A DNA stretch of 64,000 nt from Amphibalanus amphitrite (Eukaryota > Arthropoda > Thecostraca > Balanomorpha > Balanidae): NCBI RefSeq assembly GCF_019059575.1, contig NW_024881569.1, forward strand, positions 806,001 through 870,000. Reading direction: 5' to 3'. Below the pieces are notes generated by a model, which saw nothing but the letters and a program-made list of their open reading frames with translations, did no database searches and was not told where the DNA came from. Below, piece by piece: positions 29,544 to 40,123 of this stretch. The translations under genes and the position numbers were made by a program. Position 1 is the stretch's first letter. Every line of letters begins with the position of its first letter.

Positions 29544-31376
29544 CGCAGCTTCTCATGGCATCAGGCCGCCGTCCGACGCCGGCCGACCCTGCGGGAGTAG
29601 CGAGACACTGAGGTCAGTGGTTTGGTACAGGAAGTTCCGAAGACGTGATTCAGTGACGGTGCAGGGCGCACTTTACTTACCTGTTTAGTTTCACTTCTTG
29701 ATTTAAATGACATCAGTTTAATAAGTGGATGACTGCTGTTCTGTTTTCATGCACGAACGATCACAGACGAGACGCTTACATTCTCAGGCTACGGATGAAA
29801 AAGTTACTTTAGTTTTCATTTAGGTATGTCTAATAATATAGACTAATATATAATTAGACTAGACTAATATAGACTAATAGGTATATAATAGGCTATATAT
29901 ATAGATAGATATATAGATATATATAGACTAATATATAGTCTAATATAGACGGTATGTCTTGCATTCGATTCAGCATTGCCAAGCTATTGCACAAAAAACT
30001 ATTTGGGGTAAAGACGCACACTCCGCGGATTTCGCCCCCTGTAGGCCAAAATGGCACCTCCATCCAGACGATTTTTACTTTTGCAACGGGGAGATATTTT
30101 CTGAGCATGCTCAATGCATTTTGAACCCGCCAATGAGCGTATCCTGTGAATAGGTAAAGTTAAATGTTTTGTTGTCACACCTCATTTTCTCGTCATTTTA
30201 CGAATAGATGACGTCACAGTGACGTCATAGATTGTCTGCGATATGCGTTAACTAGGATTTTCATTTATGCAATAAATTTTGACTATAATATTAAAGTTTT
30301 GGAATACAACACAACTACACGACTAATTTTATGTTAAAATATATAAAAAGGGTACCATTCTTCAAAAAAGAAGAACCACGCAGTTGCACGTGCTCTGGAA
30401 GTGGTGCAACATTAGTTAGAGGTGCGCACCGGTCAGATTCGGGTTCAGCGGTCATTTTTGTCCCAGAAACCACCCTTTGCTAAGCTCTACCCAATTTTGC
30501 GTTATTCGGCCCAAAATTGGGCCTCCTTCCCCTGACTATGTATATGAGTGGAACAGCGACAGGGCTTGGTATAACAAGCATTTCGACAAGAAACGTCTCA
30601 CGGCAACCCTATGTTGCGTAATTTTATTATGTCACACGCTGTTACGAGCTTCTGTAGCATGTCATGTGGCAGGTGCCCATAATGCACTCAGTGCTAAATG
30701 CAAAAAAAATGAATGATTTGTTTGCTTCAGCTATTTGCTATTATCATCTATTCTGGGCACACCTGTTTCACAGCTCTTTCTTGCTGAGCCTACATTTTAC
30801 GCCTCGGTAATGTTCTGCCGTCACACTTCCAGCTCAAGTGCCGGAAGACACCAAATCCCACTTTGCGCACTTTGCATAGCTTTCTCGTGGATGCTGATTT
30901 TTATAGAAATAAATTTTTCACCCTACACTGAGACGTCCAAGTGATTTATGTTTCCATTGTCCGTACGGCCAACAATAGACGGCGAAGCGCCGCCCCGGCC
31001 TAAAACGAAGCCAGCGAAAGTCGCCGCCCCCGCCGGTGTCATGGTTCACGCTGACCCGGCGTCGGCCCCGCGCGCCACGGCGACCCTGCTGGACGCCCAG
31101 CTGTGACGCCCGATAGCCCCGGGCGGTCACGTGACCGGCCATCACGTGACCAGTCGTCCGTGAAACGCCTCGGGCGGCGACGCGCGCCCAGCCGTCAAAT
31201 TATGCTACCCCAAACGACAGCGATTGTCCCATCTTTACAGGCGTTGTATTTCAGCCGGAAGCATGACCACACGAAATAATGGCATGGCTCTTGCCGCGAA
31301 AGTATTTCGCATGCCTGCCAAATTAATTTATTCCGTAAATAATTTGGACGGTGTAGTAGGATTTTTCAGTAGGCAT
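29544..31376. other. intergenic region upstream of the minus-strand gene
   Basis: It contains an AT-rich ATATAGACTAATA-type degenerate repeat (29830-29950), paired TGACGTCA palindromes (about 30208-30229) and CACGTG palindromes in a GC-rich stretch (about 31120-31160). A 52-codon GC-rich frame (30948-31106, + strand) is noted but not called as a gene. Promoter elements for the minus-strand gene could lie here. Confidence 0.4.
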
Positions 31377-31613
31377 TGTGGCTTGATAGTTTCCTCGCGT
31401 TGTGTCTTTTTCTTAATAAACTTAATGACTTAAATGAGAAACAACTAAGAACTTCAAATTCTCTGTCATTTCTGTATTTTCTTAACATTTTCACTGATAA
31501 GCCATTTTTATGACTCACGCGTCCTCACTCTGGGGCACCTCTCAGTCACTCACATAAAATAAGTTCATTCACCCGCCACACTTTCAATAAAGACAGTTCT
31601 TTTCTCATCAACA
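31377..31613 (-). repeat. 3' LTR of retrotransposon A
   Basis: 237 bp, matching 37344-37580 except for T versus C in CTCAG(T/C)CACTCAC. On the sense (minus) strand it starts TGTTGATGAGAAAAG and ends CAAGCCACA. Confidence 0.95.
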
Positions 31614-31623
31614 TTTCCCCCGA
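31614..31623 (-). other. polypurine tract of retrotransposon A
   Basis: On the minus strand the bases directly before the 3' LTR read TCGGGGGAAA, the expected position for plus-strand priming. Confidence 0.65.
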
Positions 31624-31696
31624 CACTGAATGAGCACGTCATTCAGAACACTACGTGCCGGAACATCGACCGGCCATTCATGAGCTCTCAGTTACT

Positions 31697-34600
31697 TCAG
31701 TTGTCTAGCTCCAGTCGCACGATCTTGGTGACCGGTCGTTTGTACACACCCTTCCGCGTGTTCACCTCCACGACGCGGACGAGGCCGTCCTGACCGGGGA
31801 ACGTCCTGGCGACTCTGCCCAGGGGCCACGAGCCTCGAGGCACCGATGGGTCTGCGATCAGCACCATCTCTCCTTCACGCAGATTGCGTGACATCTCCGT
31901 CCACTTCTGTCTTGTCTGAAGACTTGTTAAGTATTCTCTGATCCAGCGCCGCCAGAACTCTGTGTTCAGCTGCTGGAGTCGACGCCACCTTTTTCTGGCG
32001 TTCTCGGGCGTGTCAGCGTCTTCAGAGCAGATATCCAGCTGGGTGTGACCGAGCAGGAACGCTGCCGGGGTGAGCGGTGGCGCATCAGACGGGTCAGATG
32101 AGACCGCGGTCAGTGGCCTGGTGTTCAGAAGCGCCTCCGCGCGGCAGAACGCGGTCATCAGTTCTTCATCTGTCAGGTGGGCGGCTTCTAAAGTTCTTCG
32201 TAGTGCCCGCTTCGCACTTTTTACCATCGCCTCGCAGCCACCATTGAAATGAGGCGCTCCCGGAGGAATGAACTTCCAGTCTATGTAGAAGTGAGCGGTT
32301 TGTCTCTTGATCACTTCTTGGTCCAGAGCTCCGACTAGCTTCCGTAGCTCGCGACTTGCTCCAACAAAATTCTTCCCGTTGTCGGAGATGATCTCAGACG
32401 GCCTCCCTCTTCGAGCGATGAATCTCAGGAATGCTCGCAGAAAACTGTCAGTGTCGAGTCCGCAGGCCATCTCCAGGTGCACCGCTCTACTCTGTAAGCA
32501 CAGGAAGACGCAGAGGTAGCGTTTCAGCCGAGTCTTCCCTCTTCCCTGTCTGGTCTCGAACGGTCCTGCGAAGTCCACCGCGCAGTGACTGAACGCGCGG
32601 CAGGAATACATCACTTCAGCTCCAGTCTTCGGCGCCATCATCTGCTTCTCTGGCTTCTTGGATCTCTTGATGCACTCTGTACAAGATCTGATGCATTTCT
32701 TGACTTCTTCTCTGGCACTTATCACCCAGAACCGCTGGCGGAGTTCCGATATGGTGTGCTCGACGCCGAGCTCGTGTTCACCCTGCTCATGCACATGACG
32801 TACCAGGAGACGGGTCACTTGATGGCCCTTTGGGAGAAGCACTGGGTGCTTCACATCAAATGGCAAGTCGCTTCTCTGGAGGCGTCCGCCGACTCGCAGT
32901 AGTCCATGGTCATCTACAATCGGACACAGTCTGCGGATGCTGCTGCTTTTGAAGACTTGACCCTGTTTGCTTTCACCGGACGGGACTGCGTCTTGTGCTT
33001 CCAGCTGTCTTCGCTCCTTGGCAAAACATTCCTGAGCTCGCAGGAGCCAGAATGTCTCTGCAGAAGACATCTCCCGCCTGTCCAGTGATGATGATGTGCC
33101 GTCGTTGTGTTCATCTGGGCGCTCTCCTCTTGTTAGTCTCTTCAGTTTCTCGATAAACCTTAGAACCCACGCCGTCACCCTGACCAGCCTCATCAAGCTT
33201 GAGAAGTGACTTGGGTGTAGCCGGAGGTCATCTTGAGTTTCTTTGGTCAGAGTGCTGTGTACTGTCTTCGTCTTCTTCATCTCGCTCCTGTCGAATGGCT
33301 CTGATTGTAGATCTCTTGGCATTGGCCAGTTTTCTCGCTCTTCCACAAGAAATTCAGGGCCCGACCACCACAGGTCACTGGACTTCAGAACTTCCAGTGT
33401 TACGCCTCTGCTGGGAAGATCTGCTGGGTTTTGATTTCCGGGAACATGCTGCCATTGCTCAGGATCCGTCACTTCCCGAATCTCTGATATCCGATGCGCC
33501 ACGAACGACTGGAACTGCTTGACTTCATTTCTGATCCAACAGAGCACGTTGATGGAGTCAGACCAGAACAGCACATCTGATATCTGGATCCTGAATGCTG
33601 CACAGGCCTTCTTCGCCAGTCGCAGACCCAGGAGGGCAGCCATCAGCTCAAGACGAGGGATGCTGACCTTTCTAGAGCGTGGGGTGACTCTGACTCTTGC
33701 TAGAGCCAGGCTTGCGGCAACGCCATCTTCACTTGTGGTCACGACGTAGACTGCGGCTGCATATGCCTGCTCAGAGGCATCTGAGAAGGCGTGTAGCTTC
33801 TGAGCTGTAGCCTTGGAGAAGGGGTGGATGCATCGGGGCACTAATAAAGAGCTCACGCGCTCCAGCTCCGTCACCCATTCCGCCCACTTGCGCTTCATAT
33901 CGGCGGGCAGCTCATCGTCCCATTGAAGACCTCGGGACCACGTTTCCTGGAATAGGATCTTGCTTCGGACGGTAAATGGACTCATCAAGCATAGAGGATC
34001 GAAGATGGCTGCGAGCGTCTTGAGGCAGATCCTCTTGGTAGGCTTTGGCGTCATGTTCTTCTGGATGGTAGCACTGCTGCTAATGCTCAGCTTGTCTTCA
34101 TCCGCATTCCAAACGACTCCAAGTGCATTGGCACGAGTTTGAGGGCCATCTTCGATAGTGAAACTTGACTCTTTGGCTCGCTCTTCTTCTGGTATGCTGT
34201 CCGTCACTGAGCTGCTACTGCTTCTCCATTTTCTTATCTTCATGCCGGCCAACTGCATCAGCTCTGTGAGTTGCTTTCTGGCTTCCTTCGCTTCATCTTC
34301 ACATTCGAATGAGACGAGGGCATCGTCCATGTAGAACGAGTCCTTGATCGTGTTGGAAGCGAGAGGATATCGTGAAGCGTGCTGCTTGGCATTCTCCTTC
34401 ATCGCGAACTGGGCTGCAAATGGTGCTGCAGCGTTTCCGAACAGCCACCTCTGTGCTTCATAGATATCTGGCTCTCTTCCAGCTTCGCAGTTGCGCCGGA
34501 GCACACGATGGAACTTCTGATCACCATCGGGTAGCTTCACCTGGAGAAACATCTCCGCGACGTCTCCAGTCAGAGCGATCGCATGACGGCGAAATCCCAG

Positions 34601-37255
34601 CAGGACTTCTATCAGGTCGTTACAGATGGATGGTCCAGGATAGAGTTCATCGTTCAGACTTCTCCCTTCAAATTTTGCAGCTGCATCGTACACTACCCGT
34701 ATCTTCGTCGTGGCGCGATCTTCCTTTACCACCGGGAAGTGGGGCAAGAACCAGCCGTCTGAGGATGCAGCCTCTCTATCTTCAGGTACGATCTTCTTAA
34801 GGTATCCTTTAGATACGTAATCTTCAAAATTCGCATTGTACTTTTCTAGAAGAGACCTGTCTTCATTCTTTATCAGGCTCTGCTCAGTTTTTCTTAATCG
34901 GCTCACAGCGTATCCGAAGTTTCCACTCAACTCGGGCTGATCACGACGCCAAGGTACTGCTACTTCATATCGCTCGCCGTCGTACTTGAGTGAGTCTTGT
35001 GCCTTCTTAAGTGCGGACTTTTCCTCATACGAGAGAATCTTCTCATTCTCGTTTCTCACTCCGAGTAGTTCCAAGTCGGTCATAGCATGGATGGCGTCTA
35101 TTTTATCCTGATTGTTCACTGATACGTGAGTCCGTAGCGTTTTGCTGAAGTTTTTCTTCTTCGCATCTTCCACAGGCCCGAAGGCTGTCCAGCCGAGCGG
35201 GGTTTTCACTCCCACAGGTTCATGTGCTTCGCCTTGTCTTGTCTCCAGAGAAAGGAACAGCGACGTCGTAGAAGCCGTCAGTCCGATCAGCATATCGATC
35301 CCCTGTCTTCGTGAAACGTTGGGGAAAGATATGTTCTTCAGATGGTTCCACTTGCTCTTCGTCATGTTCCAGTCAATCTTGGCTGAAGCGCTGGAGAGGT
35401 CATTAATGACGTACACGCCAATGCTGGTCTTGAACGGGCCGATTGTGGAACACATTTCCACCTCCGACCTCTTCATGTTCACTTGACTGCTGCCTTCCAC
35501 TGTTCCCAGCTCAAACTGCTCTGGAACACCCTGGAGACCCAGCTCCTTAGAAGCGGCGTCCGTCAAGAAACTGGCATCCGAGCATGAATCCAGCAGGGCG
35601 TTGACGATAAGAGATCGTCCATTCGCCTTCACCTTCACGGGAACTGTCTGAAAAACGACGCGGCCTGAGTTCTGAGTCGCTGAAGCAGCGGTCCGATGAG
35701 TTAGCTCCCCTTCATGCTGTTCCTGAACTGGCAGTCTGGCAGTAGTATGACTTTGTGTCATCGCAGGGGTAGAATCACCGCGAGTCGCGTGGAGAAGACT
35801 ATGATGGCTGCCACCGCATCCTGCCACTTGACATCCTGGGAACTTCCTGCAGCCTAATCCACGATGAGTGCCAGCCAGACAGCGAAAACATATTCGCTTC
35901 GTCTTGCAGTAGCTGTACCGGCTGCCGACTGTCCACTTCTGGAACAGTGGGCAATCTGGATGTTGGTGTTCTTTCTCGCAATAGAGACAGCTTGATGCCC
36001 CATGTTGGCTCTGTCTCTCTGTCTTGGTACTCCATGTCTTCTTCATTTTCCTGGGAGAGTTCGTCTCTTCCTTCTTCATTCGGGAGCTGCTTGACATTTC
36101 TAGAGCTTCTTGTTCGTATTGGGCTTCTTCTGTGAGCCAGGTGGCGAACATCTTCAGATTGTCCTTCTCTCTTTGTCCTTGGATCCATCTTCGGTAGTTC
36201 TTCAGAAATGTCACGTGTAGCTTTTCTTTGACGAGGATGTAGTAGGCGGACACGTCGGCCAAATCGCCTGCTGAGCCATGCTCTTCAAGATTTGTCACCA
36301 GGCTTTGAACCCGATCAGCGAGTTCCTCCAAATCTCTCGTAGCGCCCGGACGGACTGGCCTGATGCTCCGAATCTCCTCCAGCTGATGCCTGATCCGTCT
36401 GCTGACGCCGCCGTACTTGCGTTCCAGCTCTGCCATGGCCTTCGTGAACCCAATGTCTGACGGTCTGTACCTGTCTACTAGTTTCAGAGCGTCACCTGCG
36501 AGACAGTTCTTGAGTTGCATCATTTTAAATTTTCCAGGAACGTTTTCGATGGTTACAAAGGCGTCAAACGTAGCTCGCCAGTCCTCGTATCTGTTTGTCT
36601 CGCCTGTAAAGACTGGAAGCTGTGGTCTCTTCAGTCCGTAGTTCGCCCAGTCGACCTTCACTCTCTCGTTATCTCGTGGCGACCGAGTGCTGTGACGTCG
36701 ACCTTCGACTTCAGGTGAGGCTGCTTGCTCTTCTGGTTGCTGAAGCGCATCAGTTTCTTCAGTGACTGACTGATGCGACTCCGTTTCCTGCGTCAGGGCC
36801 TCCGTCTCGTTGCTACGCTTGTCTAGAGCTGCAGAAACTACAGTTCTCACTGATTTATTTGCCAGCCGCAGAGTCTTGGATATTTCTCGCTGAATATCGT
36901 CATATTCTTCCCACGGATCTTCATCCTCCTCTTGTCCACTAGACATCTTGTTGGCCATCTCTTCCACTATGTTCAACAACTCATCGCTTGCCTTGTCTAG
37001 CTCAGAACCTATCTGCGAGATCTGCGAGACAGTTAGCTCACTGGTTTCAATCAGTGAATGCAGTCTGTTCTGTCCATCGCGTAGATCCCGAAGTAGTCTC
37101 GACTTCTTTCTTCTTAAATTCACTTCAGTTGTCCTCACATGGCTTTCTGTAGAAGTGGTAGTTGACATTGTCCCTTCAGTTCCATCCGTTACTTCTTCTT
37201 GATTCTGACTGGTTTCAGCTTCACCTTGCTGCGTCTTCTTGCGCCTGTTACCCAT
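31697..37255 (-). CDS. BEL/Pao Gag-Pol polyprotein, intact (1852 aa)
   Basis: Domains in order: coiled, charged N terminus; DUF1759 Gag region near residues 200-330 (PVFTGETNRYEDWRATFDAF); zinc-knuckle Cys/His motifs about 420-475; DUF1758 aspartic protease near 556 (LLDSCSDASFL); reverse transcriptase with YMDD about 973; Pao RNase H about 1155 onward (HAFSDASEQAY); integrase zinc-binding HHCC about 1487-1530; integrase core with D in VDFAGPF (about 1562), D in SDNGKNF (about 1625) and E in GGCEAMVKSAKRAL (about 1670); and a DUF5641 C terminus (GRVARTFPGQDGLVRVVEV). The order PR-RT-RH-IN is that of BEL/Pao. The protease motif is DSC where DSG or DTG is usual. The product would reverse-transcribe and integrate the element's RNA. 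Confidence 0.95.
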   Translation of the reverse strand: MGNRRKKTQQGEAETSQNQEEVTDGTEGTMSTTTSTESHVRTTEVNLRRKKSRLLRDLRDGQNRLHSLIETSELTVSQISQIGSELDKASDELLNIVEEMANKMSSGQEEDEDPWEEYDDIQREISKTLRLANKSVRTVVSAALDKRSNETEALTQETESHQSVTEETDALQQPEEQAASPEVEGRRHSTRSPRDNERVKVDWANYGLKRPQLPVFTGETNRYEDWRATFDAFVTIENVPGKFKMMQLKNCLAGDALKLVDRYRPSDIGFTKAMAELERKYGGVSRRIRHQLEEIRSIRPVRPGATRDLEELADRVQSLVTNLEEHGSAGDLADVSAYYILVKEKLHVTFLKNYRRWIQGQREKDNLKMFATWLTEEAQYEQEALEMSSSSRMKKEETNSPRKMKKTWSTKTERQSQHGASSCLYCEKEHQHPDCPLFQKWTVGSRYSYCKTKRICFRCLAGTHRGLGCRKFPGCQVAGCGGSHHSLLHATRGDSTPAMTQSHTTARLPVQEQHEGELTHRTAASATQNSGRVVFQTVPVKVKANGRSLIVNALLDSCSDASFLTDAASKELGLQGVPEQFELGTVEGSSQVNMKRSEVEMCSTIGPFKTSIGVYVINDLSSASAKIDWNMTKSKWNHLKNISFPNVSRRQGIDMLIGLTASTTSLFLSLETRQGEAHEPVGVKTPLGWTAFGPVEDAKKKNFSKTLRTHVSVNNQDKIDAIHAMTDLELLGVRNENEKILSYEEKSALKKAQDSLKYDGERYEVAVPWRRDQPELSGNFGYAVSRLRKTEQSLIKNEDRSLLEKYNANFEDYVSKGYLKKIVPEDREAASSDGWFLPHFPVVKEDRATTKIRVVYDAAAKFEGRSLNDELYPGPSICNDLIEVLLGFRRHAIALTGDVAEMFLQVKLPDGDQKFHRVLRRNCEAGREPDIYEAQRWLFGNAAAPFAAQFAMKENAKQHASRYPLASNTIKDSFYMDDALVSFECEDEAKEARKQLTELMQLAGMKIRKWRSSSSSVTDSIPEEERAKESSFTIEDGPQTRANALGVVWNADEDKLSISSSATIQKNMTPKPTKRICLKTLAAIFDPLCLMSPFTVRSKILFQETWSRGLQWDDELPADMKRKWAEWVTELERVSSLLVPRCIHPFSKATAQKLHAFSDASEQAYAAAVYVVTTSEDGVAASLALARVRVTPRSRKVSIPRLELMAALLGLRLAKKACAAFRIQISDVLFWSDSINVLCWIRNEVKQFQSFVAHRISEIREVTDPEQWQHVPGNQNPADLPSRGVTLEVLKSSDLWWSGPEFLVEERENWPMPRDLQSEPFDRSEMKKTKTVHSTLTKETQDDLRLHPSHFSSLMRLVRVTAWVLRFIEKLKRLTRGERPDEHNDGTSSSLDRREMSSAETFWLLRAQECFAKERRQLEAQDAVPSGESKQGQVFKSSSIRRLCPIVDDHGLLRVGGRLQRSDLPFDVKHPVLLPKGHQVTRLLVRHVHEQGEHELGVEHTISELRQRFWVISAREEVKKCIRSCTECIKRSKKPEKQMMAPKTGAEVMYSCRAFSHCAVDFAGPFETRQGRGKTRLKRYLCVFLCLQSRAVHLEMACGLDTDSFLRAFLRFIARRGRPSEIISDNGKNFVGASRELRKLVGALDQEVIKRQTAHFYIDWKFIPPGAPHFNGGCEAMVKSAKRALRRTLEAAHLTDEELMTAFCRAEALLNTRPLTAVSSDPSDAPPLTPAAFLLGHTQLDICSEDADTPENARKRWRRLQQLNTEFWRRWIREYLTSLQTRQKWTEMSRNLREGEMVLIADPSVPRGSWPLGRVARTFPGQDGLVRVVEVNTRKGVYKRPVTKIVRLELDN

Positions 37256-37343
37256 ACTTAAATCTCGACTTAATATTACTTTAGAATTACATTACGTTAC
37301 CTAATATCGTAACTCCGAATATCTGGGTCACTTTGCACTAAAA

Positions 37344-37580
37344 TGTGGCTTGATAGTTTCCTCGCGTTGTGTCTTTTTCTTAATAAACTTAATGACTTAA
37401 ATGAGAAACAACTAAGAACTTCAAATTCTCTGTCATTTCTGTATTTTCTTAACATTTTCACTGATAAGCCATTTTTATGACTCACGCGTCCTCACTCTGG
37501 GGCACCTCTCAGCCACTCACATAAAATAAGTTCATTCACCCGCCACACTTTCAATAAAGACAGTTCTTTTCTCATCAACA
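37344..37580 (-). repeat. 5' LTR of retrotransposon A
   Basis: 237 bp; on the sense (minus) strand this is the upstream LTR and should carry the promoter. One difference from the 3' LTR. Confidence 0.95.
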
Positions 37581-40119
37581 GGCATAAATATGCAATAATT
37601 CGTCCACGGCAGACCTACATTGAGGAATATATTAAAAAGCCGCTTCTCCAAATGGCCATGAAAATGCAAAGCTGCCTTACCTTCCTATGGGAACCGTCAT
37701 GGCTAAAAGTGTTTCACCTAAATCAGTTCATCGTACGGTTTTAACCACAACGACTAATAGCGATTGGACGGTAAGTAATCATTCAGCGTTATAAGTGTTA
37801 TGAGCGCTGTACGCGCTCTCTAGATGTTGCTTTATAATCGACATCTAGAGAGGCAATGATTGAATAATGGATATGTATAAGACGTCTCCTGCTGCGCAAT
37901 ACTACGCCTTCAATGATGCTTCTGAATGTGAACACATGCCTGTGATAATGCAATCAATAGCTGTTGCTCACCGTTTATTCGATGATTCTCCGGAGTCCTC
38001 AAGGCCGTGCGATGCTGGTGCTGACGTCTCGTCTCAACAGAAGATCAGTGTCCAGCCTGACCGATCAGCTTACGCAATACCCAATAACGTCGTATCCCTT
38101 CAAGACGGAAACTTCAAACACTCTCAGTTTTAGACGTCACCCGACAGTCGGTAAAGCTGATAAAACGTTTACCGAGTTTCGGCCCGTAGGTAACGACTAT
38201 CACAGCTCTGTAGATAGTTTTCACTGGTAAGTTTCAATTTCTCTAAGTATTTGTGGGGAGTTGGCAAAATCATTTTTTGCGGCGAGCTCCGGGCTTGCTA
38301 TCAGAAGCCTGCAGGCGATTTTAGCTGTTTTTCTGCGTCGTTTCTGATAACCTGCAATGCGTGGTTTTGACAGAGGCAATAGCGCTTCTTGCCTGGCCGG
38401 GTTCCTCCAAATGAAGTTTTGAACGTCTAAAAGGCTCTTCGACAGATCAATGCGCGCAGCTACTAAAGCCACGCCGAGCCGCACTTCAGTGATCCGCCTC
38501 GATTGACTATTTCGTACAGCCTGTTGGCTGCAGTCACGGCTCAAGAAGATGCGTCCTGCATCCACGTTTGTTTTGTTTACTTGGCTATGATGTCACGGGA
38601 TTCCCAGTTGAGCAGTGTTTGCTCCACGGATTCCCAGTTGAGCAGTGTTTGCTCCACGGATTCCCAGTTGAGCAGTGTTTGCTCCACCGGATTCCCAGTT
38701 GAGCAGTGTTTGCTCCACGTCTCAAGTCGCCCGCATCTTATCACACTTCACGATGCAACAAATATCCCCCGGAACGTTGTCTAGCCTCTGCAGCGCTTTT
38801 TCAGCTTCCCGTTACGTCCATACATAAGCTCGGCATCTTTCTGTCGTAGCATGCACCTCAGGCCTCAGGCTGTGTCAGTGTTCTGGAGGATTGATCTGGT
38901 CACCTTTTGGTAGCTCAGCGTCAGGTACCTATAGGCCGTTCTTCTCATCCGATTCCCAGCACGTGGCAGTAATTTATTGGCGCGCAGTGGTTATCGGTAA
39001 CTTGAGGCGCGCCAGCTCTTGATTAGTGGTACTAAGGCAGACGGTGGTTTGCCGAACACAGGTGAGACGAGGCACCAGCATTGAGTGGATGACAGACCAA
39101 GTAGCACTGGTAGTACGACAAAGTTGACGTACACAGTTGACGTGCTCAGACCAAGTACGTCAAACAGACCTTTCCACAAAACCTGATGCAACAGTTTGGC
39201 AACAGATGAAGCTTCTCGGATTACACTCCTGTGCCTCGGGGGCTCGCTCACTATCACTACACACCGCTCGGGCCACTCCGCCGTTCGCGCGACTGCGGTG
39301 CGTCTGCCGGTCGCAGCCCCGGCCGAGTGGTGCCCCGGGCACCTCGGCGGCCGTCAGGGTCAGCCTCAGCGGACATCTGGAGCGCCTCCGCTTCCTCCAT
39401 CGGTCGCGGCCCGGCGCCCCGAGGGGTGTTTCACTGACCCCGTCCCGTCCAGCCGGCACCAGAACAGCCGACCACGGGCCACCGGCCGGCCGGAACGACG
39501 CACGCTACGCCGTGTCGAGACGCGCGGGCCGTCCGTCCCTGCCCCTGCGTCCGACCCGCCGCGTCAGAGCTATTGTTGACGCTCACAGCTGCTCTCCGGA
39601 CTTGTTTGTGTGCGTCAGCCGCAGGTGAAAGAGGAAGTTTATTATTGCATTGTAGGAGCTGCGTGGAATTGTTTCTAGCGCTGTATGTGCGGAAACATAC
39701 TCTCTGTTGTTGGCTCGTCTAGCCTGAGGGTACCCAAAAAGAATGGGGGATTTTTTACCGGGATGTTTAAGCTGCAGCTTCAAATGTGATGAAATTAACA
39801 GCAACTTGACGGTCAACAAAGGGGAGCAGCAAGCTGCAGAATGTAAGCCAAAGTTTCACTCGTTCCACTTTTCCCTTTGGTTCTTTGTTTATTGTCTCAT
39901 GCTTATAAATTAAATGAAACCTCTTTGATAAACACGATTACCATGCTAAATGTTTCATGATGACTTTCTACCAAAGTCACTCTGCCACAAACTGCGAAGG
40001 GCCGCCAGATTGCAGAGTCACACATCACCGAAAGAAAACTTGATAAGCCAGCCCAAGCCACGTACCGACGAAAATATATGCCTAGGTAGCTAAGCAGCCT
40101 GACAGGCTCATTTGACCAC
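37581..40119. other. intergenic stretch between element A and the TTAA element cluster
   Basis: No gene recognised. It holds a small hairpin (arms CTCTCTAGATGT and ACATCTAGAGAG, about 37817-37853), a 30-bp tandem repeat (38601-38718) and a GC- and CpG-rich stretch (39230-39600) whose overlapping frames in several phases show no protein motif. Confidence 0.45.
38601..38718. repeat. 30-bp minisatellite, four copies
   Basis: The unit TTCCCAGTTGAGCAGTGTTT + GCTCCACGGA repeats four times, almost identically; the third unit has one extra C and the fourth is slightly short. The near identity indicates recent expansion. Confidence 0.95.
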
Positions 40120-40123
40120 TTAA

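Larger units (their letters stand above)
31377..37580 (-). mobile_element. full-length BEL/Pao LTR retrotransposon A
   Basis: Two 237-bp LTRs (31377-31613 and 37344-37580) differ at one base by eye, start TG and end CA, and are flanked by the 5-bp duplication GGCAT (31372-31376 and 37581-37585). One intact 1852-codon frame lies between them. A purine tract (TCGGGGGAAA on the minus strand) adjoins the 3' LTR. Near-identical LTRs and an unbroken polyprotein mean a recent, possibly competent insertion. No clear tRNA primer site could be assigned. Confidence 0.95.

Noticed and set aside
31223-31376. Frame ending at the left LTR edge of element A
   Set aside because: No motif; it simply runs into the LTR.
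37297-37485. Minus-strand frame overlapping the 5' LTR of element A
   Set aside because: It lies within LTR and leader sequence; no coding evidence.
39137-39628. 163-codon frame in GC-rich DNA
   Set aside because: Frames of similar length exist in three phases and on the other strand; no start context, domain or splice signals.
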